Below, one piece after another: positions 56,419 to 64,000 of a stretch of DNA of 64,000 nt. The first letter of the stretch is position 1. The number at the start of each line of letters is the position of its first letter. This DNA is from Bicyclus anynana. Taxonomy: Eukaryota; Arthropoda; Insecta; Lepidoptera; Nymphalidae. The stretch lies in contig NC_069087.1 of NCBI RefSeq assembly GCF_947172395.1, forward strand, positions 6,591,107 through 6,655,106, read 5' to 3'. The notes below the pieces were generated by a model, which saw nothing but the letters and a program-made list of their open reading frames with translations, was not told the DNA's origin and ran no database searches. Position numbers and translations under genes: made by a program.

Positions 56419-57599
56419 TGCTAGATGGCGCTAATAGTACTCTATGCCACGGTAACGTTTGGTGTTACAAATGGTATAAGTAAAATCTCAAATAGCTAAT
56501 AAATGTAAATAATTCGACCAGTTTAGTTTTATTATAAGTATACATATCCGATATGCAAAGTCAAATACTAACATGAGCCTGCTAACGCTAAAAGGAGCAA
56601 TATTTATTTATTTATTATTCTACAAAATATATATTGAAAATAAGCGTAACCATAATGCAACGCAAACCACAGTTGATTTTACTGTGCATATATAATGTGG
56701 GGCTAAGCACTAAGCCCCTCTTTCTAAAAGGAAGAGGCTTGACCTTGTAGTGGACTAAAAATAGGATGACGAAGATAAAATACAAATCCTATTCGAAACG
56801 AAAACAGGAGGGTACCCTCCTGATAACAACACCGAGGTGTTATTTAATATTTTCGCGAATTAAAATTGACATTTATGAATATAAAGGCAAAGTCACGGTA
56901 AAATTATTAAAAACGGCAAAAATTTATCGCGAGCTGTCAAAGTGGGCAAGCGAATAATTCTTTCAAAGGCCAGCTTAAAGTGTTATGTTTTATTTTGATA
57001 TGTCACTCGTCATTAGCCTTTAGAGCTCCACGCTATATAAATGTCTCTAGATTTCAGGATTAACGTTTTCGCTTATTCAATTTTTATATTTTTTAACAGT
57101 TAAATTATTTTTCCGTACAGAAACTTATCACTTAAATATTATTTGTTTTATAATGCCGTGTCTCAGAAAGAACATTCCACAAGTATTAATAAACGTGATC
57201 TATTCATTTTTGTGATTATTATCCACCAACCGAATAGGTATATATTTTTTATATGGAGTAGGCTCGCGCTTGACCGTGATTTTACCTGATGATCGCTTCG
57301 TACAAGATCTAGGGATGTCAATGACATAGGTATCGGAGTGACTTAGTGGCGAATAACAAACATTCAGATTTTCTAAAATGACAAAAGTCTCTTAGACCTG
57401 TTGGCCTATTCACTAATTTTGAGTAACTATAGTGGATATACACAAAATTTACAGTGTGTTTGCCATTGTGATTCTCGTTAACAACGGAATACGAAAAATG
57501 CGGTTGTTATCATATTATTAGGTTGTTGTCACATTAGGTGGCTAATAGAACTAAGTTAGTGAATGGGCTGGCAGTAGTTTTGGCTGAATTGTCATCAAA
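56419..57599. other. Intron; LINE-tail repeat at 56610-56695
   Basis: 56610-56695 matches 11745-11830. 56722-56768 ('gaggcttgaccttgtagtgg') is reminiscent of a LINE 3' end. 56766-56957 is a chance frame. Confidence 0.45.
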
Positions 57600-57688
57600 A
57601 TCCTAACAAGTTATCCCGCTTCCATGTTAGATTGCATCATCACTTACCATCAGGTGAGATTGTAGTCAAGGGATAACTTGTAAATAAC
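57600..57688 (+). mobile_element. SINE family 1, 3' fragment
   Basis: 'taacaagttatcccgcttcc', 'ttgcatcatcacttaccatc', 'aggtgagattgtagtcaagg' and tail. Confidence 0.82.
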
Positions 57689-57775
57689 GATAATAGGAGT
57701 AATAATAATAGAAGCATTATGCAATTGGACTTCTTATCCAAGGCAGAAGATTAAGTGAGGTATCTGCATGATCCG

Positions 57776-58090
57776 TGAGCCATGATAGCCCAGTGGATAT
57801 GACCTCTGCCTCCGATTCTGGAGGGTGTGGGTTCGAATCCGGTCCGCGGCATGCACCTCAACTCTTCAGTTGTGTGCATTTTAAGAAATTAAATATTATC
57901 ACGTATCTCAAACGGTGACGGAAAACATCGTGAGGAAACCTGCATACCTGAGAATATTCTTAACTCTGCGTGTGTGAAGTCTGCCAATTCGCAATGGGCC
58001 AGCGTGGTGGACTATTGGCCTAACCCCTTCCATTCTGAGAGGAGACTCGAGCTTAGTATTGAGCCGAATATGTGTTGATAATGATGATCA
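57776..58090 (+). mobile_element. tRNA-derived SINE, family 2, full length with target duplication
   Basis: 315 nt. A box TAGCCCAGTGG at 57786-57796, B box GGTTCGAATCC at 57830-57840, body 'tctcaaacggtgacggaaaa', 'gtgtgaagtctgccaattcg', 'ggtggactattggcctaacc', 'ggagactcgagcttagtatt', tail 'gttgataatgatgatca'. The 13-bp target duplication TCTRCATGATCCG (one mismatch) lies at 57763-57775 and 58091-58103. Reference copy for this family in the window. Confidence 0.92.
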
Positions 58091-58103
58091 TCTACATGAT
58101 CCG

Positions 58104-58721
58104 AATAGTTTGAATAAGTAAAGTACCTATTATTTTTTATATTAGGTAACAAATACTATAATAATAGAGTCATAGTCAGATATAAGTTGCATAAACTCAG
58201 TTAAACTATGAACGGATTCCATTTTCTCTAGGCAAGCATACTTACTTGTGATATCATGCTAAAGAGCAAAATTGCAAAATTTCGGGTTCGTAGTAATTAA
58301 TTCCGCTTACTTTAGAGGCGATTAAGACTTCATTGTGGAAGCTTATTATCCGATATTTAGGGGAACGTTATTCCGTCGTTCCTATTTTTGTTTATCTTTA
58401 AATATTTAAGACAGTGTTGGATTTGAAACTTGTATTAATTAACTAAGGATTTGTTATTGAATAAGAAAAATATCAAACGTAGGTCTCTCTAATCTCTGTA
58501 ATCTATCTCTCTGGTAAGCTCTTTTTGGTCGTTATCTTCTTGGTAAAAGTCTTGTCTACATTTTATTATCCTCGTCACATTGTTCACTATTATCTTCCAT
58601 ATATTAGATAAATATTATCTAAATGACTTTTTTCATGCTTTAAAACTTGTTACAGATTTAACGAAACCAAGTACAATATTTTCCATACCATGAAACTACT
58701 CAATTGATTTTGATACGATTT
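58104..58721. other. Intron sequence, nothing recognised
   Basis: No family or exon identified. Confidence 0.4.
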
Positions 58722-58830
58722 TCAATACAAAATTCATTTATTTCATATAGGCTCAGTTTACAAGCACTTTTGAAACGTCAGTTGGCTTTGTAAAGATTCT
58801 TCCACCGGTTTGGAAGGCAGAAAGTTTCAT
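58722..58830 (-). mobile_element. Jockey/CR1-like LINE, 3' UTR end
   Basis: Same family as 10905 and 28636: 'aaaattcatttatttcatat', 'ggctcagtttacaagcactt', 'ttccaccggtttggaaggca'. The coding part is not reached. Confidence 0.78.
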
Positions 58831-60002
58831 CTGCAAACAATATTTGGTACGTATAAAATTAAAAAAAAATCAATGTTAGTAACAATTTTGGGACGTTTAC
58901 ATCATGGTCAAAGCTTATAAACAACACTTCTGACATGTTAGCAACTACATGATAGCGAAATCAGGTGGGTACTTGACGATAAAATAATATGATGATAATG
59001 ATTTTGACAAGGAACCTTTAAAATTTATATTATACTTTTCTCATTCCCTGTAGAGTAACACTATACATACATAATCGTACGATATACCAAGTAGAGACTG
59101 ATCGCGCGAGACGCACGCGCGGCTTTTCAAAGAGTGCATGAGTGTGTGACACATTGAAACACACCATTTTCGACCTCCACATATCAAACATAACATAAAC
59201 ATAACACATATACATTGCCCCGTCAGCTAGGGCCAACCAATCTAAGTCAACTCTCGACCTTTTGACCGTAAGTAGTAATTGCCTAACGATCTAACCTTTT
59301 ATTTGAAGGCTCTCGTTTCGCTGTGCAAAGTTTTTAGGGTAGTTGTGTGAGAATATAAATCACTAGCTAGTGAAAATATTACAATAATTATTAAGTGTCT
59401 GAAGTAGTCCAATCTCTACGAAAAAACATTTGATTTAATTAGATCTTATATTGTAAATAAATTCAAGCACCCTCAAGCATCGTATTAGGGAGATAATTTT
59501 ATTATAACGTCACAAATTATAATAAGAACAGTGGAACATAAAACTCGAACGATAAAATTTCAAATTAGCCCATAAATCTGGTGCAATTGAAGGATCGCGA
59601 CCCGCGACAAAGACATCAGAACTTCATCCTCAAAATGAGTATCGGAAATTTACATCAACTCGTAATACTGAACCGGCTGAGCCTTTATTGTAAACGCCGT
59701 AATTTGAATTTCGTCTTTGATATTCAAATGAACCTCTACTTGAGACACTGCCTTAGTTATTTGAGTTTTTGTAAAGCAATCAAGTTTGTTTATAGGATCC
59801 CATGTAATTGCAAATCTCGCTCTGCGGTCTTAATTAATGCATTCAATCAGTTTTACCTAAAATCATTTTCATTTGAAGGAACCGTATTTTTAAAATCAAA
59901 CGGAAAGATTGTTTAAAACGTTACGATAATTTTGTATTACGACAATTGATTTGCCGATAATCGTATAAAACAGCCACACAGCTTAGTAAATTTTTCGTTT
60001 TC
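58831..60002. other. Intron sequence, nothing recognised
   Basis: 59581-59916 is open for 111 codons on the plus strand, with no recognisable domain. Confidence 0.4.
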
Positions 60003-60115
60003 ATAACTCGATAGTATGAGTTTCAAATTCGTTCTCTATCTCTCCCTGTCTCACATGATAATACATATAGAGACAGGGAGAGACGAATTCGAAACTCCCA
60101 CTCAAGTGAAGTTAT
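60003..60115. repeat. Imperfect 113-nt hairpin element
   Basis: Inner arms TCTCTCCCTGTCTC (60039-60052) and exact complement (60070-60083). Outer 'gagtttcaaattcg' pairs with 'cgaattcgaaactc', and the outermost ATAACT / AGTTAT pair. Could be a small foldback transposon or a hairpin RNA source. Confidence 0.8.
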
Positions 60116-60719
60116 AAAAAACATCACAGAATAGCGCTACTGATCGGAAATGCAAAATATTTGTTTTCACACCGTTCCTAAGTAGGTAGTTGGTATGAAC
60201 TTGAAATACTTGTCTTACGCGAGAATAACTTACCAAAGTTTCAACACAAACCGATGTATGGCTTAGTGTAGTATAAAAGACGCTACATTCGATTTATTTA
60301 CACACGAAATAATAAGCCTTTAATCCCCATAACATTTACATTCTAACGATAATATTTAAGGTTACCTATAGTAAGTAGTACTATGAACATAACGTCACAA
60401 ATTAAATACTTCCATAAAGAACCCCTTTTTAACCCCTTAGGGGGGAAATTATTAAAACCCTTGATTTGATTTTAACAGTTGTACAATGAACAACTGTTAA
60501 AAATAATAACTGAATAAATTTCTAGATAGTCATCAAAAACAAGCTTCAAGCAAAGTAGCAATAAAGATAAGTCTCCTTGCCTCCCCGTGCCAAGAAGGTA
60601 TCTATGAGGATTTCCCCACGTTAAAAAAAAGATAAAAATCATTCACATGGTTAACCTACCAAAATAAGTAACTCGAATGTTGATGAGTACAAATTAAAAT
60701 AGACAATTGACGGTCATTT
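60116..60719. other. Intron sequence with one short hairpin
   Basis: Apart from the hairpin at 60470-60502, nothing is recognised. Confidence 0.4.
60470..60502. repeat. Perfect 13-bp inverted repeat with 7-nt loop
   Basis: Arms TTTTAACAGTTGT and ACAACTGTTAAAA, loop acaatga. Confidence 0.92.
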
Positions 60720-61004
60720 GACCGTCTCCATGGCGCAGTGGTTAAGCGCGTTGGATTTGTAAGACGGAGGTCCTGGGAGACTGATTGAGGTTTTCTTAAT
60801 TGATCCAGGTCTGGTGGGAGGCTTCGACCGTGGCTAGTTACCACCCTACCGGCAAAGACGTACCGCCAAGCGTTCCAGTACAGTGCCGTGTAGAAACCAA
60901 AAAGGAGTGTGGATTTTCATTCTACTCGTAACAAGTTAGCCCGCTTCCTTAGATTGCATAATCGCTTACCATCAGGGTAACTTGTAAAGAAATTAAAAAA
61001 AAAA
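60720..61004 (+). mobile_element. tRNA-derived SINE, family 1, B box deleted
   Basis: Head 'gaccgtctccatggcgcagt' 'ggttaagcgcg' with intact A box. 'ggtcctggg' joins directly to 'agactgattgaggttttctt', so the B box region is deleted. Body and A-rich tail present. Confidence 0.88.
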
Positions 61005-61470
61005 TTGAGACATGTTGAGACAAGTTTTTCACCATTCCGTAACCACTACGTCACAGCGGCGTCAATAGACAGCTTGCTAATCGAAAAATCTATAATTATA
61101 CACCCTCTATTCCCTATTACAGTCCAAAATTTCCATATAGGATCGCGTGCGTGCAATGCCTTCCGTGAGGAAACTTTTCACCCGTCCGTCTGAGATATAA
61201 TCGATATCGGAACGGAATTGACAAGTCACGAATTTGACTACGACGGCATACCCTTGCCTTCTGCAGAACGTCTAATGGCCTATCGTTTAACTTAGCCTAT
61301 TAGTTCAGGACTATAAAACAAGTTTAAGAGTTGGTTTTCTTTGGAAATAATTCTAATTAGATTGGTAATAAAACTTGGTAGTAAGTAGGTACTACAGTTG
61401 TAAGATCGAGATAATTTTGGACTTAAATTGTGAGCATTTATGTTTCGGGTTTTAATAAATTAACATTTTA
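61005..61470. other. Intron sequence, nothing recognised
   Basis: No family or exon identified. Confidence 0.4.
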
Positions 61471-61694
61471 CTAGCGGACGCCTGCAACTTCGTCCGCGTG
61501 GAATTTTCCGCGTTTTTCGCAAGTCCCTCTGGAACCATGGATTTTTCCGAGATGAAAAGTATGTGTTAATCCAGAGTAAAATCTATTTCCATTCCAAATT
61601 TCAGTCAAATCCCTTCAGAATTAGCGGCGTTAAAGAGTAACAAACATCCAAACAAACAACCATACAAACTTTTGCGTTTATAATGTTAGTAGGG
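61471..61694 (-). mobile_element. Non-autonomous Helitron, family A, full length
   Basis: CTAG at 61471-61474 preceded by A61470. The other end reads CCCTACTAACATTATAAACG on the minus strand (TC changed to CC). 224 nt, interior as in the other A copies. Confidence 0.8.
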
Positions 61695-62117
61695 TTACTT
61701 TTTAATTGTGTATACACTTATTAAAAAGTTATTAAATAAAAAATATAAGCAACAATTTTATATGCTTTAGTTTAACTTATAATGAAATACAACAGAAGAT
61801 TATCCCTTTCTTAAAATAATTTTATCCTTCAAATGTTATCATAAACATAACAAAGCTGTAAAAAAATGTAACGTGGTAGTTTTTCTCCTGATAGAGATGT
61901 TTATAGCTATTATGACGAAAGTCCCCAAATTTGAAACAGGCTCTACATTTCCGAAAATAGATCTGACATTTTATTATAACATGAACAAACAAGCAATTGA
62001 AATTTCAAGTTCTTATAGGTCAACGGTAAAAGGAAGGTCGCAAATAATTCGGACCACAAATCCTTTAATAAACTTTAACCTTCAAAAATTACTGTGCTGT
62101 AATCGCCGATTGCTATC
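61695..62117. other. AT-rich intron, nothing recognised
   Basis: An open frame over 61873-62190 runs into the Helitron/SINE remnants. No domain. Confidence 0.4.
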
Positions 62118-62360
62118 ACCGTACTCCAATGGGAATGAAAACTATGCGGGTAAAACTGCAGTCTCAAACGGTGAAGGAAAAACATCGTGAGGAAATCTGC
62201 ATACCAGAGAATTTTCTAAATTCGCTGTGAGTGTGTCTACCAATCCGCATTGGGCCAGCGTGGTGGACTATTGGCTTTACCCCTCTCATTCCTGAGACTT
62301 GAGCTCAGCAGTGAGCCGAATATGAATTGATAATGATGAAAGCTGTAGGGCGTCCGCAGT
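62118..62360 (+). mobile_element. Worn Helitron B end split by a headless SINE 2
   Basis: 62118-62157 ('ccgtactccaatgggaatga' 'aaactatgcgggtaaaactg') and 62342-62360 ('agctgtagggcgtccgcag') look like the two sides of a Helitron 3' end. Between them 62158-62341 is SINE 2 ('tctcaaacggtgaaggaaaa' to 'ttgataatgatga'). Confidence 0.65.
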
Positions 62361-62489
62361 TAAATAATAAACTAGACATATTCTATGCTATATTACCTAG
62401 AAAGAGGTAAAGTTTGTGGTGTTGTAGGGGGTAATCCCTGGATCTAGAACCGATTTTCTTTCTGTTACTCGTACCAGTAGAAAAATTAA

Positions 62490-62535
62490 TTCCCAACTAT
62501 TCATTTCTTTTTCAACAGAAATTAATAGTTGGGAA
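62490..62535. repeat. Perfect 12-bp inverted repeat with 22-nt loop
   Basis: Arms TTCCCAACTATT and AATAGTTGGGAA. Confidence 0.85.
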
Positions 62536-62594
62536 AGCTGGAAATCTGAGGGTTATTAAACAGTTATTTCTTATGGACATAACGACTCTAATAA

Positions 62595-62660
62595 ATTATT
62601 ACCAGTATAGTTAACTCTGGTATAGTTATTACCAGTATAGTATAGTTAACTACTATATTA
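62595..62660. repeat. Short tandem repeat of ttaccagtatagtta
   Basis: 'attaccagtatagttaactc' 'tggtatagtt' recurs with changes over about 65 nt. Confidence 0.7.
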
Positions 62661-62687
62661 TAAAGGAAGCCTGCATAATATAGTAGT

Positions 62688-62965
62688 GTTCCGCGGTTTT
62701 ACTCACGAAATTCCGGTACAAATATGGGTCAATGCTATATGCCACATTTTAATCAATCTCTATACCAAAATTTATTCAGCTGTTTAGCCGTTCTGATGTT
62801 ATATAATTAGGTATGTTATGAGTTTATTTTATAAATTATTAGCAAAAGCCCCGCGGTTTTATTTACGTAGTCCCAGTTGCCGTTAGAATACTGGGATTAA
62901 ATATAGGCTATATTAATATATTCGGTCATAGAAGCGTAACAAACAATCCTATCGCATTTATAATA
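62688..62965 (-). mobile_element. Helitron-like elements, family F, two worn copies
   Basis: 'ccgcggttttactcacg' (62691) and 'ccccgcggttttatttacgt' (62850) are similar right termini. The second is followed by 'ggctatattaa' and 'gcatttataatataaaggaa'. Family assignment tentative. Confidence 0.45.
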
Positions 62966-63510
62966 TAAAGGAAGTATGGATATAAAGATAATCGTTACCC
63001 TTATTATTATAAATACGTTGAAAAATTCTCTCTCCTACTCAATATTAATCCGTTCAGTTAAAAGCTATAAATATTCGAAACCGTCAGCTCCATCTATAAA
63101 TAAGGTTTAAATTTTAAACGCGCCGTGCCAGTAATTACAAGCGAAGCGAAAATATTGCAAACCCGACAACGTGTCGACAAGGCGTCGCGTTAGCACGTTA
63201 GCGTGCATTCTTTCCCTGCGTTCATTACCATAACAAGTAGTTTCGTTAATCAAATGTACTAAATTAATAGCGCAGTTTAGTCGACGTTCCGCCTGGCAAT
63301 CAGACGGTCATTACAAATTGCCAGCAATTACTGCGACACTCACCCCTACCTGCTCGTGGCGGCTTTTTTTTTCATACACGGTAAATATTCCATAATGTTG
63401 TACGTACGGTGCGTCGTAAATAAACATTAATGGTATGGAACTTAATTTTGCCCCTATTTTACTTAGGTACGTGAAATTATTATTCATGTTGCAATATACA
63501 TATTTTTATT
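62966..63510. other. Intron sequence, nothing recognised
   Basis: 63100-63370 is richer in G+C and CpG. No repeat or exon identified. Confidence 0.4.
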
Positions 63511-63770
63511 CGTCGTCATCAACCCATATTCGGCTCACTGCAGAGCTCGAGTCTCCTCTCAGAATGAGAGGGGTTAGGCCAATAGTCCACCACGCTGGCC
63601 CAATGCGGATTGGCAGACTTCACACACGCAGAGAATTAAGAAATTTTTCTGGTGTGTAGGTTTCCTCACGATGTTTTCCTTCGCCGTTTGAGACACGTGA
63701 TATTTAAATTCTTAAAATGCACACAACTGAAAAGTTGGAGGTGCATGCCCAGGACCGGATTCGAACCTAC
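63511..63770 (-). mobile_element. tRNA-derived SINE, family 2, head truncated
   Basis: Tail 'catcaacccatattcggctc', then 'ggccaatagtccaccacgct', 'gcagacttcacacacgcaga', and a B box at about 63757-63767, ending where an ATC repeat begins (63771-63784). Confidence 0.87.
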
Positions 63771-63875
63771 AATCATCATCATCGCAAAAGTGATCCGAAT
63801 TTAGCTACTTCCTGAACACACAACTAGACATTATAATGTACTAGACTATATTAAGGTATTATTTGTTCAGAAAAA

Positions 63876-63901
63876 AAAACTTTTTTTGAAGTCGGTTAAA
63901 A
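63876..63901 (-). mobile_element. Terminal motif of the CCGACTTCAAAAA element
   Basis: 'ttttttgaagtcggttaaaa' as at 10882 and 18618. Partner end not seen. Confidence 0.45.
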
Positions 63902-63903
63902 AG

Positions 63904-64000
63904 AAAATAATTATCAAGTGTCTCGAACAATGAAGAACAACGTAAACATAGGCTAGGAAACATCGTGAGGGTTTCCTCTTCTCCTTACAAACCTGAGAAT
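63904..64000 (+). mobile_element. SINE family 2 fragment running off the window
   Basis: 'caagtgtctcgaacaatgaa' and 'aaacatcgtgaggg...acctgagaat' follow SINE 2 order with an insertion. Cut by the window edge. Confidence 0.6.

Larger units (their letters stand above)
25608..64000 (-). other. Rbp6: Rbp6 upstream intron (at least 38 kb, phase 2, partial)
   Basis: Begins at the acceptor of the RRM1 exon. I searched by eye for the expected preceding exon (coding roughly DYFGRYG...DPTTRRSR, or MFIGGLSWQT) on the minus strand and found none up to 64000, so this intron probably extends beyond the window. A missed short exon cannot be excluded. Confidence 0.65.

Noticed and set aside
57776..57850. 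tRNA gene with possible Glu-like anticodon loop
   Set aside because: Same reason: SINE head, flanked by target duplications at the SINE ends rather than tRNA ends.
1..64000. CRISPR array or bacterial system
   Set aside because: No regular spacer-repeat array. The sequence is clearly animal intron.

Overview
The window is AT-rich animal nuclear DNA and most likely comes from a moth or butterfly (Lepidoptera). The evidence is the repeat content: RTE-clade LINE 3' ends with (GATGAT)n tails, two tRNA-derived SINE families, and very many short Helitron-like elements with TC...CTAG ends between A and T. There are no bacterial features, and nearly all long open frames are chance frames in repeats or intron.

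The only protein-coding gene I can support lies on the minus strand. Two short exons, at 25523..25607 (85 nt) and 1423..1464 (42 nt), encode consecutive parts of a Musashi-family RNA-binding protein. The first gives GFGFITF...HELDGKK, containing the RNP1 motif of RRM1. The second gives IDPKVAFPRRAHPK, the linker towards RRM2. The linker fits Rbp6, the insect relative of vertebrate Musashi-1/2, better than Drosophila musashi. Frame, phase and GT/AG signals agree. The intron between them is 24,058 nt. I see no further exon from 25608 to 64000 or from 1 to 1422, so the whole window appears to be intron of this one gene plus 127 coding bases.

Layout by coordinate: 1-1422 is downstream intron with a Helitron end and an RTE piece. 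1423-1464 is the linker exon. 1465-25522 is one large intron holding Helitrons (2078-4129, 12447, 17291, 24461), SINEs (6829, 13001, 22246, 23666), LINE ends (5157, 10905, 12279, 21821) and several foldback elements (17779, 19788, 20845). 25523-25607 is the RRM1 exon, with an RTE insertion 66 nt upstream of its acceptor. 25608-64000 is upstream intron with RTE, Jockey/CR1-like LINE, SINE and Helitron copies and several perfect short palindromes.

The most unusual material is non-coding. It includes a GCATGC-rich inverted-terminal-repeat element in two copies (20845, 39233), a Helitron subfamily with an internal duplicated module (2078, 40702), and two Helitrons abutting exactly (3176/3177). 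A SINE family shares its tail type with the resident RTE LINE. There is also a series of perfect hairpins with very short loops (8986, 30612, 42474, 55622, 60470) that look like template-switch products. Repeat class names rest on terminal motifs read by eye; no database search was possible.
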